Position numbers and translations under genes: made by a program. Shown here piece after piece: positions 27,034-34,439 of a stretch of 64,000 bases of DNA. The notes beneath the pieces are model-generated. The model worked only from the letters and a program-made list of their open reading frames with translations, had not been told where the DNA came from and ran no database searches. Position 1 is the first letter of the stretch. Every line of letters begins with the position of its first letter. This DNA is from Microbacterium sp. AZCO (GTDB lineage: Bacteria; Actinomycetota; Actinomycetes; Actinomycetales; Microbacteriaceae): positions 2,728,001-2,792,000 of the forward strand of contig NZ_CP154857.1 in assembly GCF_039614715.1 (NCBI RefSeq). Direction: 5' to 3'.

Positions 27034-28121
27034 GCGACGACCTCCTTCTCCTTCGAAACGGGGACGCTCGGGTCCGCGGCCGGCTTCACCGGCGCGGCGG
27101 GGGTCCCCCCGGACTTCTTGCGTCCGAAGACGAGCGACCGGACCCGCTCCGACTGGAGCAGCACCAGGGCGATGATGACGAGCGCCTTGAACGCGGGCGT
27201 GGCCGCGGCCGGGATGCCGAGGAACAGCACGGTCTTGTTCAGCGTCGCGATGAGGAGCGCACCGATGGTCGAGCCCAGGATCGAGAACTTGCCGCCGGCG
27301 AGGGACGTGCCGCCGATGACGACCGCGAGGATCGCGTCGAGCTCCATGAGGTTTCCCGTGCCCGAGACGCTGACCGTCATCACTTCGGACACGCTGAACA
27401 GGCCGCCGACCGCCGCGAGGGCCGCCGACAGGATGTACACGCCGAAGAGGATGGGGCGGGGACGGATGCCGGCGAGCCGGCTCGCGTGCGGGTTGATGCC
27501 GATCGACTCGATCATGAGCCCGAGCGCCGTGCGGCGCATGAAGAAGGCGATGATCACGACGATCGCGATCGCGATGACGAAGCTCGTCGGAAGGCCGAGG
27601 ATCTGGCCGTTGGCCAGCTGGCGGAACGGCTCGTTCGTCGCGTTGGTGTTCTGCCCGTCGGTGATGACGCGGGCGATGCCGCGCGCGGCCATCATCATGA
27701 TGAGCGTGCTGATGAAGGGCTGCAGCCCGACCACGGCGACCAGGAGGCCGTTGATCGCACCGAGCACGATGGCCAGCGCCAGCGCGAGGCCGATCGCGGT
27801 GAGCATCGCGCTCACCGAGTTCGGGTCGTTGATCGTGGACAGCGTCTGCATCGCCACCGCGCCGCCGACGGCCATCATCGATCCGACCGAGAGGTCGATG
27901 CCCTCGGTGGCGATGACGAACGTCATGCCCAGAGCGATCATGATGATCGGCGCCGAGACGCGGAGGATGTCGAGCACGTTGCCGGTGAGCATCCCGGTCG
28001 TGGGATTCACGGAGAGTGCGAGGTAGGCGGGGTTCTTGATCGTGTTGATCAGGAGCAGCACCGCGATGCCCACGAGCGCCCAGAACCACGGGGTCCTGAA
28101 CGCGGTCTTGACGCGGCTCAT
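27030..28121 (-). CDS. Sugar ABC transporter permease (first)
   Basis: This 363-residue membrane protein has about nine helices and the same BPD_transp_2 family marks: FVIATEGIDLSVGSMMAV, QPFISTLIMMMAARGIARV, GINPHASRLAGIRPRPILFGVYILSA and AVVIGGTSLAGGKFSILGS. It forms a heterodimeric channel with the next permease. The C-terminus has a polar tail (VFGRKKSGGTPAAPVKPAADPSVPVSKE). It overlaps the ATPase gene by 4 nt (28118-28121). Confidence 0.93.
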   Translation of the reverse strand: MSRVKTAFRTPWFWALVGIAVLLLINTIKNPAYLALSVNPTTGMLTGNVLDILRVSAPIIMIALGMTFVIATEGIDLSVGSMMAVGGAVAMQTLSTINDPNSVSAMLTAIGLALALAIVLGAINGLLVAVVGLQPFISTLIMMMAARGIARVITDGQNTNATNEPFRQLANGQILGLPTSFVIAIAIVVIIAFFMRRTALGLMIESIGINPHASRLAGIRPRPILFGVYILSAALAAVGGLFSVSEVMTVSVSGTGNLMELDAILAVVIGGTSLAGGKFSILGSTIGALLIATLNKTVLFLGIPAAATPAFKALVIIALVLLQSERVRSLVFGRKKSGGTPAAPVKPAADPSVPVSKEKEVVA

Positions 28122-29719
28122 GACGCGTTCCCTTCGATTGCGGCGTCGCCCTCGGCGACCTCCTCGGCGAGGACGTCGGCCTGAGCCTCCGCCTCCGCCC
28201 CTGATTCCGTGGCGATGACCGAGACGATGCTCTCGGCGGTCACCTCTGGGCCGTTCACGACCTCGCCCACCTTCTGGTGGTCCTTGAGGATGACGATGCG
28301 CTCGGAGAGTCGCACGACCTCTTCGAGCTCGGACGAGATGAACACGACCCCCATGCCGCCTTCGGCGAGCTCGGCGACCGTCTCCTGGATGTCGGCCTTC
28401 GCTCCGACGTCGATGCCGCGGGTCGGCTCGTCGAGCAGCAGGAGGTCGGGGTTGGTGGCGAGCCACCGACCGAGCAGCACCTTCTGCTGGTTGCCGCCGG
28501 AGAGGAGGCGGATGGGTCGATTGGGGTCGTTGGGGCGCACGCTGAAGCGCTCCATGTAGGTCGTGACGAGCTGGTCGACCTCGCGGGCGGGCACGCGGCG
28601 GAGCCAGCCGCGGCGGGCCTGGACGGCGAGCATGATGTTCTCGCGGATGCTGAGGTCGCCGACGATGCCGTCTTCGCGGCGGTTCTCGGTGGAGTAGGCG
28701 ATGCCGTGTGCCAGCGCGGTGACGGGCGAGTTGAGGTTGACCTTCTTGCCGCGCACCTTGACCGTGCCGGAGTCGGCCTTGTCGGCGCCGGCGATGAGGC
28801 GCGCGAGCTCGGTGCGACCGGCCCCGAGGAGGCCCGCGAAGCCGACGACCTCGCCGGGGTGCACCTCGACGTCGGTGGGCTCGATCGAGCCCTTCCGGCC
28901 GAGGCCCTCGGCCGCCAGGATCGGTGTCTGCGTGCGGTCGCGCACCTCCGTCTGCCGGTTGGAGCCGAGGGCGCGGAGGGACTCGAAGTCCTTGCCGATC
29001 ATCTTGGAGATGAGCTGCGTGCGGTCGAGATCACGCGTGAGGTACTCGCCGACGAAGCGGCCGTTGCGCAGCACCGTGATGCGGTCGCTGATCGCGTACA
29101 CCTGATCGAGGAAGTGGGAGACGAAGAGGATGGCGACGCCCTGGTCGCGCAGGCGCCGGATGACGCCGAAGAGCACCTCGACCTCGTTCGCGTCGAGGCT
29201 CGAGGTCGGCTCGTCGAGGATGAGCACCTTCGAGTCGGTCACCATCGCGCGGCTGATCGCGACGAGCTGCTGCATCGCGATGGAGATGGAGGAGAGAGGG
29301 GCGCGCGGGTCGAGCTCGCCGAGTCCCATGCGCGCGAGCGCCTCACGGGCCCGGGCGTGGGTCTTGCGCCAGTTGACGCCGGTGAGACCGCGCACCTCGT
29401 GGCCGAGCATGACGTTCTCGCCGATGCTCAGGTTCGTGCACAGGTTGACCTCCTGGTACACGGTGGAGATGCCCGCCTCCTGCGCCGAGGCGGTGCCCGA
29501 GAAGCTGCGCACCTGCCCGTTCACGACGATCTCGCCGGAGTCGATCTGGTACACGCCGGTCAGCGCTTTGATGAGCGTCGACTTGCCGGCGCCGTTCTCG
29601 CCCATGAGGGTGTGGACCTCGCCGGGGAGGAGCCGGAAACTGACCTCATCGAGTGCCTTGACGCCCGGGAAGGTTATGGACGCGTCGCGGACCTCGACGA
29701 TCGCGATCGGTTCAATCAT
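28118..29719 (-). CDS. Sugar ABC transporter ATP-binding protein (two domains)
   Basis: This 533-residue fused ATPase belongs to the CUT2 (AraG/RbsA/YtfR) class. Domain 1 has Walker A GENGAGKST (40-48), an unusual signature LSSISIAMQQ and Walker B VLILDEPTSSLD. Domain 2 has the degenerate Walker A GLLGAGRTEL, the good signature LSGGNQQKV and LLLDEPTRGIDVGA. It powers pentose uptake through the two permeases. It is 122 nt downstream of the binding-protein gene, with a hairpin between, and the permease overlaps its stop. Confidence 0.95.
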   Translation of the reverse strand: MIEPIAIVEVRDASITFPGVKALDEVSFRLLPGEVHTLMGENGAGKSTLIKALTGVYQIDSGEIVVNGQVRSFSGTASAQEAGISTVYQEVNLCTNLSIGENVMLGHEVRGLTGVNWRKTHARAREALARMGLGELDPRAPLSSISIAMQQLVAISRAMVTDSKVLILDEPTSSLDANEVEVLFGVIRRLRDQGVAILFVSHFLDQVYAISDRITVLRNGRFVGEYLTRDLDRTQLISKMIGKDFESLRALGSNRQTEVRDRTQTPILAAEGLGRKGSIEPTDVEVHPGEVVGFAGLLGAGRTELARLIAGADKADSGTVKVRGKKVNLNSPVTALAHGIAYSTENRREDGIVGDLSIRENIMLAVQARRGWLRRVPAREVDQLVTTYMERFSVRPNDPNRPIRLLSGGNQQKVLLGRWLATNPDLLLLDEPTRGIDVGAKADIQETVAELAEGGMGVVFISSELEEVVRLSERIVILKDHQKVGEVVNGPEVTAESIVSVIATESGAEAEAQADVLAEEVAEGDAAIEGNAS

Positions 29720-29772
29720 CGCTGGGTGACTCCTTGTTGCTGCCTGCGTGAATTCGCCGGAGATGACAGGGA

Positions 29773-29808
29773 CGAGCGGGGGCCGCCGAGAACGGCCGCC
29801 CCCGCTCG
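29773..29808 (-). terminator. Intercistronic hairpin after binding-protein gene
   Basis: CGAGCGGGGGC (29773-29783) pairs perfectly with GCCCCCGCTCG (29798-29808). There is no long T-tract. It lies between the binding-protein stop and the ATPase start. In other ABC operons such hairpins raise the dose of the binding protein by partial termination or mRNA protection. Confidence 0.6.
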
Positions 29809-29841
29809 CACTGATCCTCTTCTAGCCGACGCTGAGTCGGA

Positions 29842-30852
29842 TCAGAAGCCCTTGCCCGCGTCGATCGCGGCCTGGCCGGCCTCGGGCGAGTCGAACGTCT
29901 CACCGGGGACGACGATCGTCTTCTCGACCTTCTTGCCCGCGAGCGCGTCGTTGACGGCGCCGACGGCGAGGTCGCCGAAGAAGGGGTTGTACTGGGCGAC
30001 GAAGCTCAGGTCTCCCTTGGCGAGCGACTCGAGGGCCGGCGTGGTGCCGTCGATCGTGGCGATCTTGACGTCGGTGCCCGGCTTCAGGCCCGCAGCGGTC
30101 ACGGCCGCGGCGGCGCCGATGCCCATCTCGTCGTTCTGGGCGAAGATGAACTGCAGGTCGGGGTGCTCCTTGAGGACGGTCTCGATGACCGACTTGCCCT
30201 CGTCAGCGGTCCAGTTCGCGGTCTGCGCGCCGATCTTGTTCCAGCCGTCCTTGCCCTCGATGGCAGCCTCGAAGCCCTCGTTGCGCTCGTTGACGACCGA
30301 GAGGCCGGGGACGCCCTCGAGCGTGTAGTAGTTGGCGCCGCTCGGGTAGGTCTCGACCGCCCAGTCGCCCACCGATCCGGCGACCTTGACGTTGTCGGGC
30401 GCGATGCGGGTGACGTAGAGGTCGTCGCTGGAGTCGACGCCGCGGTCGAGCAGGATGACCGGGATCTCGGCCTCCTGCGCGAGCTTGAGGGAGTCGTCCC
30501 AGCCCGATGCCTCGGTCGCGGTGAGGAGGATGACGTCGACCTCGTCGTTGACGAACGTCTTGAATGCGTCGATCTGCGACTTCTGGTCGGTGGGGCTCGC
30601 GGCCGGCGCGTACTTGAGGTCGAAGCCGGCGTCCTCCGAGAACGCGTCCTTGATGGCCTGCTCGTTGGCGTTGCGCCAACCACCCTCGGGGCCGACGGCG
30701 ACGAAGCCGACGGTGGTGAGGTCGCCGCTTCCGCTGTCGCCGCTGGCGTCGCTGTCGCCGCCCGCCGAGCCCGAGCAACCGGCCAGGCCGAGTGCGAGAG
30801 CCCCTGCGCCGATGAAGCCGATAAGGCCCAGCATGCGCTTCCGATTTGCCAT
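29842..30852 (-). CDS. Sugar ABC transporter substrate-binding lipoprotein
   Basis: The 336-residue precursor has a lipobox LAGC (C26) after a basic-hydrophobic signal MANRKRMLGLIGF, then a Gly/Ser/Asp linker. The periplasmic-binding protein fold of the LacI/ribose type follows: VGFVAVGPEGGWRNANEQAIKDAF, VDVILLTATEASGWDDSL, PVILLDRGVD, FIFAQNDEMGIGAAAAV and VKIATIDGTTPALESLAKG. It delivers a free sugar, probably L-arabinose (furanose form as in YtfQ), to the permeases. Strong ribosome site AAGGAGGAG. First gene of the operon, behind two copies of the 12-bp operator. Confidence 0.95.
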   Translation of the reverse strand: MANRKRMLGLIGFIGAGALALGLAGCSGSAGGDSDASGDSGSGDLTTVGFVAVGPEGGWRNANEQAIKDAFSEDAGFDLKYAPAASPTDQKSQIDAFKTFVNDEVDVILLTATEASGWDDSLKLAQEAEIPVILLDRGVDSSDDLYVTRIAPDNVKVAGSVGDWAVETYPSGANYYTLEGVPGLSVVNERNEGFEAAIEGKDGWNKIGAQTANWTADEGKSVIETVLKEHPDLQFIFAQNDEMGIGAAAAVTAAGLKPGTDVKIATIDGTTPALESLAKGDLSFVAQYNPFFGDLAVGAVNDALAGKKVEKTIVVPGETFDSPEAGQAAIDAGKGF

Positions 30853-30939
30853 GTGATCTCCTCCTTGAGACTCTCCGGCGTTCCTCGTCGGAGAGAGATG
30901 CGTGTCCCGGTGCGGGACACCCTCGGGTGTTGTCGACTC

Positions 30940-31009
30940 ATTGTGCGCGCTAACAATCCCGTCGCGCAACTCTTTCCGAAAGATTCGTTACTTTTCCGTT
31001 ACCGCGAAC
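30940..31009 (-). promoter_or_regulatory. Promoter region with two LacI-type operators
   Basis: Site A reads ATTGTGCGCGCTAACAAT at 30940-30957, with core GTGCGCGCTAAC at 30943-30954. The reverse complement of that core (GTTAGCGCGCAC) recurs exactly at 38752. Site B, GTTACCGCGAAC at 30998-31009, is weaker. A possible promoter on the minus strand is TTGCGC, 18 bp, CACAAT. Both sites lie between the regulator gene and the binding-protein gene. Confidence 0.7.
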
Positions 31010-31063
31010 AACCGCGAGGGCGCGTGGAAGGGACGGGATGCCCCGTCGCTGCGCTCTGCACGG

Positions 31064-32086
31064 TCAGTCGCGCGGCGCTGCCGTCGAGGACCGCACGATG
31101 AGGCGCGGCTCGATCCTGTCGTGCTGCACGCCGTCCTCCTCACTGTCGATCGCGGCGATGATCTGGCGCAGGGCGAGCTCGCCGAGGGCCGCGAAGTCCT
31201 GCCGCACGGTGGTGAGCGGGGGGAGGAAGTGCCGGGCGTCGGGGAGGTCGTCGAAGCCCACGACGCTGATGTCGTGGGGCACTCGCAGGCCGCGGTCCGA
31301 CAGCCCGTGGACGAGGCCGAGCGCCATCTGGTCGTTGGCGGCGAAGACGGCGGTGAAGTCGGCGAAGTCGTATGACGAGCCGAACTCGTAGCCGTAGTCC
31401 GACGTCCAGTCCCCCGCCACCGGCTGCGCGGCCGACAGTCCTGCCGCCTTCAGGGCATCGCTCCAGCCCTCCTGCCGCTCGCGCGCGTCGTACCAGTCGA
31501 GGGGACCGGCGACGTGCAGGATGCGCCGATGACCGAGCTCGATGAGGTGGGAGACCGCGAGGGTCGCACCGGCCCGCTGATCCACGGCGACCGTGTGCCA
31601 GGCGGCATCCGGCTCCGCCTTGATCACGATGGTGGGAAGCCCCGTCGTCTGCTTGCGCAGGATGTCGAGCGAAGACGCCCGGGGCGCGATGACGCACAGC
31701 GCGTCCACCCCTTGCGTCACGAGCTCGACGACTCCCGTGTCGATCTGCGACTCCTCGTCGTCGGAGATCGAGAAGGCGCTGATCGCGTAGCCGACGTCGC
31801 GCGCGGCGCTCTCGATCGCCCGGAGCGTGCTGTTGGGGCCGTACTGCACGGGGCCGTCGACCAGCACCCCGATGCGCATGGCTCGCCGGGTCGCGAGTGC
31901 GCGCGCGATCGAGCTGCGCGTGTAGTTCATCTCGTCGATCGCCTGCAGCACGCGCTCTCGCGTCGACTCCCGGATGTTCGGGTGCCCGTTGAGCACGCGC
32001 GAGACGGTCATGTGGGACACGCCCGCCTGCCGGGCCACGTCGTAGATGCTGGGCCGCTGCCAGCCCCGCGTCACTTCGTCCGACAT
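31064..32086 (-). CDS. LacI-family transcriptional regulator of the arabinose locus
   Basis: This 340-residue protein has an N-terminal HTH at about 12-33 (SIYDVARQAGVSHMTVSRVLNG) with the hinge helix region STRERVLQAIDEMNYTRSSIARAL. An effector domain of the periplasmic-binding type follows (IGVLVDGPVQYGPNST, VVGFDDLPDARHFLPPLTTVRQDF). It is the only regulator in the locus, and LacI-type palindromes stand before five of its transcription units. I infer that it represses them and is released by arabinose or an arabino-oligosaccharide. GAGGTGATC precedes the start. Confidence 0.92.
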   Translation of the reverse strand: MSDEVTRGWQRPSIYDVARQAGVSHMTVSRVLNGHPNIRESTRERVLQAIDEMNYTRSSIARALATRRAMRIGVLVDGPVQYGPNSTLRAIESAARDVGYAISAFSISDDEESQIDTGVVELVTQGVDALCVIAPRASSLDILRKQTTGLPTIVIKAEPDAAWHTVAVDQRAGATLAVSHLIELGHRRILHVAGPLDWYDARERQEGWSDALKAAGLSAAQPVAGDWTSDYGYEFGSSYDFADFTAVFAANDQMALGLVHGLSDRGLRVPHDISVVGFDDLPDARHFLPPLTTVRQDFAALGELALRQIIAAIDSEEDGVQHDRIEPRLIVRSSTAAPRD

Positions 32087-32317
32087 TGCGGATCACCTCG
32101 TTCGTCTCGGTCGGCACCGCCTGCCGACGGCGCGGACGGGATGCTCGGGATGCGTGACTCCACGTCCGCCGGGCGTTGCCGACGATCGCTGACCACATCG
32201 TAAGCGGTGGCGGCGATCCGATCCGGCCATTCCGCCATGGTGGGGACGCGGGCGCGGCGCCGAAGCGCGGTCAAGGCTCCCGCCCGGATGGATGCCGCTC
32301 CGGCGCACATCGCCGCC
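32087..32317 (-). promoter_or_regulatory. Upstream region of the LacI-type gene
   Basis: About 230 bases without a gene. On the minus strand TACGAT (plus positions 32197-32202) is a usable -10, but no good -35 is at 17 bp. I find no copy of the 12-bp operator, so autoregulation is not supported. Nothing else stands out. Confidence 0.4.
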
Positions 32318-33388
32318 TCACGGCGCGGGGACCGTCGTCGCCGCGTCCTTGCGGCCCTCCTCCCGCGCCTGCTCGAGCAGAGTGTCGAGCTTGCGGCGGG
32401 ATCGGATGCGGTTCCAGAGGATCGCGAGCACGATGAGCGCGATGCCCGCGAGGAGGATGAGCTGCGGCCAGGGGATGGCCCACGCCACCGTGGTGGCCTG
32501 CACGGGATCGAGGTCCTGCGTGCCGCCGTCCATCGTGGCGGAGGTGGCGTTGAGCGTGACGGTCGTGGGAACGACGAAGGTCGGCCAGACACCCTTCACG
32601 AGCACGGTGATGGTGCGCTCGTCGCCCGGCAGCAGCTCCTGCGGGCTCTCGCCTTCAGCAGGGAAGGAGACCGTCTGACCGCCCGCCTCCACGACGCCCG
32701 CGGCGAGGATGCGCGTGTTGCCGTCGTTCGACACGTCGAAGGTGACCGTGAGCTCACCGGGGCGGATGGGATTCCACGACGTCGCGTACGACGTCGTGAT
32801 GTCGGCAACGGAGGCGGCGGGCGTGATCTCGCCCTTCACGCGCGTCAGCACCCGGAAGCCGACGCGGCTCTCGACGCCGACGCTCGTGCCGTCCTTCGCG
32901 GACTGGACCGACAGGACGGATGCCGTGATGCCGGCGGCGTGATCGCCCGGCTCGGCGTTGCCCGGAACCTCGATGGTGAACGGCACGATCGCCGTCTGGC
33001 CCGCCGGCACCGTCACCGTCTCGGGCATCGTGATCCACGTGCCGGCATCCTTGGACTTCTCGTCCGCCGAGAGGATGTCGAAGCGGCCGCCGCGTGTGTA
33101 GTACCCGTCCGCGGCCGTGAGCTGGAAGGTGACCTCGTTCTCCCCCACGTTGCGCACGGCGAAGCGGTCGTCGGCGCTCGCGCCGGGGTCGAGCTCGAGC
33201 TCGACCGCCCGCCGCCCATCGGGACCCGTGGCGTCGGACGGCGTGACCGACCACCGCACGGGCGGAGGGGCGGTCGGGTCGTCGGCCGCCACGGCGGGCG
33301 TCGCGGAGAGCGCGGCGAGGGCGAAGACGGCCGCGAGCGCCGCCCCGGCCCGGGCCAGGACGGATGAGCGGCGGGTGAGGTGCAGCAC
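32318..33388 (-). CDS. DUF916/WxL-interacting-type surface protein
   Basis: The 356-residue protein begins with a signal peptide (LTRRSSVLARAGAALAAVFALAAL, cleavage near AVAAD). A DUF916-like Ig domain follows: FAVRNVGENEVTFQLTAADGYYT, PETVTVPAGQTAIVPFTIEVPGNAEPGDHAAGITASV. A second beta domain comes next (PGELTVTFDVSNDGNTRILAAGVVEAGG). It ends with one membrane helix (PWPQLILLAGIALIVLAILW) and a basic cytoplasmic tail. In Firmicutes DUF916 proteins bind peptidoglycan and partner WxL-domain proteins. GTG 33388 was chosen because the next upstream in-frame GTG lies inside a hairpin. Confidence 0.8.
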   Translation of the reverse strand: MLHLTRRSSVLARAGAALAAVFALAALSATPAVAADDPTAPPPVRWSVTPSDATGPDGRRAVELELDPGASADDRFAVRNVGENEVTFQLTAADGYYTRGGRFDILSADEKSKDAGTWITMPETVTVPAGQTAIVPFTIEVPGNAEPGDHAAGITASVLSVQSAKDGTSVGVESRVGFRVLTRVKGEITPAASVADITTSYATSWNPIRPGELTVTFDVSNDGNTRILAAGVVEAGGQTVSFPAEGESPQELLPGDERTITVLVKGVWPTFVVPTTVTLNATSATMDGGTQDLDPVQATTVAWAIPWPQLILLAGIALIVLAILWNRIRSRRKLDTLLEQAREEGRKDAATTVPAP

Positions 33389-33407
33389 GATCGGATTCCA
33401 AACGTCA

Positions 33408-33438
33408 GGGTCGGGGCCGTGAATCACGGCCCCGACCC
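33408..33438 (-). terminator. Strong hairpin between the two surface-protein genes
   Basis: GGGTCGGGGCCGTGA (33408-33422) and TCACGGCCCCGACCC (33424-33438) are perfect 15-bp arms around a single central base. The 3' side on the minus strand (TGACGTTTGG) has only a short T-run. It lies between the WxL-like gene and the DUF916-like gene and may terminate partly, or fully if the second gene has its own promoter. Confidence 0.6.
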
Positions 33439-33467
33439 GATTTCAACACAGACCTGATGCGGTCAGC

Positions 33468-34109
33468 TCAGATCTGGTCCTCCCACAGCGAGAGGGTGAG
33501 CTTGGCCGAGTAGGTGCCCGGGGTGACGTCCTTGGGCGTCTTCAGGGTGAGGTCGGCGTTCGCCTTCCACTCGCCCTGCGGGTGCGCCGTGGTCGCGTCC
33601 CACGCGATGGCGAGGAGGTCCTCACCGGTGCCGATGCCCGTGTTGCTGGGCGCCTGGCTGTTGGGGTCCTGCGGGTCGAGGACCGTGCCGACCGGGCCGC
33701 CCTCGGTGACCTCGCCGTTGGCGTCGGTGAGGAGGTGCGGGGTCCAGCCGAGGTGGCCCGCCGTGATCTTGGCGCCGCCGGCGGTGGCGAAGTCCGACGT
33801 CTTGCCGGTGACGTACCAGTAGGTGTTCGCCGGAACCTCTTCGCGGTCGTCGGTGACGGTGACCGTCGGGAGGACACCGTCGAACTGGCGGATGTCGGCG
33901 TCGCCCGAGTCACCCTCGGTCAGCGTCGTCGACGCCTGGTCGACCGACAGGGTCAGGGCGCCGACAGGCGGCAGTGCCTCGATGGTGACGTTGACGTCGA
34001 CATTGTCGTTGTCCATCTCGTCGGCGATGGCGGCACCGGCCGCGCCGAGAAGCAGCAGGCCGCCGAGCGCACCGGCGGTGGTGCGGGCGATGAGTGCTCG
34101 CTTGTTCAT
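33468..34109 (-). CDS. WxL-like secreted surface protein
   Basis: The 213-residue product has a signal peptide (MNKRALIARTTAGALGGLLLLGAAGAAIA) followed by a beta-rich domain. The ending GTYSAKLTLSLWEDQI resembles the last strands of WxL cell-surface domains, where a YxATLTWxL-like strand closes the fold; only the final LSLW is close to the WxL motif. An aromatic TYWYVTGKTSDF segment is present. The upstream partner role of the DUF916-like gene supports the call. GGAGAAACG precedes the ATG. A tandem pair of LacI-type operators lies about 300 nt upstream, so this pair belongs to the arabinose regulon. Confidence 0.65.
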   Translation of the reverse strand: MNKRALIARTTAGALGGLLLLGAAGAAIADEMDNDNVDVNVTIEALPPVGALTLSVDQASTTLTEGDSGDADIRQFDGVLPTVTVTDDREEVPANTYWYVTGKTSDFATAGGAKITAGHLGWTPHLLTDANGEVTEGGPVGTVLDPQDPNSQAPSNTGIGTGEDLLAIAWDATTAHPQGEWKANADLTLKTPKDVTPGTYSAKLTLSLWEDQI

Positions 34110-34401
34110 TCGTTTCTCCAGTTCTCGGCCGGATCTCCATCCGGTCCGGATTCGGCGAGCGACCGGGCCGTCCGGTCGTCGGATCTCGCGGGGCGTCAGC
34201 CGAGGCTGAGCGCGGACCGCTCGGGATGAGTCGCCGTCGGCGCGGAGACGACCGCGCTGACGACGAACGATGAGGTGGCGCTGCAAGCCCGGCGCTGGGG
34301 CGATGCGGTCACGTCGCCGCACCGCGGGAGGCGGCGGAAGTGGGTGAGCATTTTGCACCTTTGCTCTGGATCCGGCAGTGGACCGATGGGCTCTTCACGC
34401 G
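34110..34401 (-). other. Long leader of the surface-protein unit
   Basis: From the predicted transcription start near 34395 to the ATG at 34109 is about 285 nt, unusual for this genome. A weak 51-codon ORF lies inside it (next entry). GCGCTG- and CGG-rich stretches could fold, but I cannot name a riboswitch. Confidence 0.4.
34196..34351 (-). CDS. Possible 51-residue leader ORF
   Basis: Minus-strand ATG at 34351 is preceded by AAAGG 6 nt upstream and opens a 51-codon frame that begins MLTHFRRLPRCGDVTAS and ends SALSLG. Codon use and composition are not clearly coding, and no homologue is known to me. It sits wholly in the leader between the operators and the WxL-like gene, so if translated it may regulate the latter. 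Weak support. Confidence 0.2.
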   Translation of the reverse strand: MLTHFRRLPRCGDVTASPQRRACSATSSFVVSAVVSAPTATHPERSALSLG

Positions 34402-34430
34402 ATGTTAGCGGGAACTGTTAGCGGAAACAA
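34402..34430 (-). promoter_or_regulatory. Promoter with tandem LacI-type operators
   Basis: On the minus strand TTGTTT (plus 34425-34430) and TAACAT (plus 34402-34407) stand 17 bp apart. Two operator copies, GTTAGCGGGAAC (34404-34415) and GTTAGCGGAAAC (34417-34428), cover the spacer and both boxes. Binding would block RNA polymerase. The unit driven is the WxL-like/DUF916-like pair. Confidence 0.7.
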
Positions 34431-34439
34431 CCCCCTCGA

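Noticed and set aside
32190..32206. ATCGTAAGCGGTGG upstream of the LacI gene as a further operator
   Set aside because: It matches the operator consensus at too few positions and has no symmetry; only a possible -10 remains.
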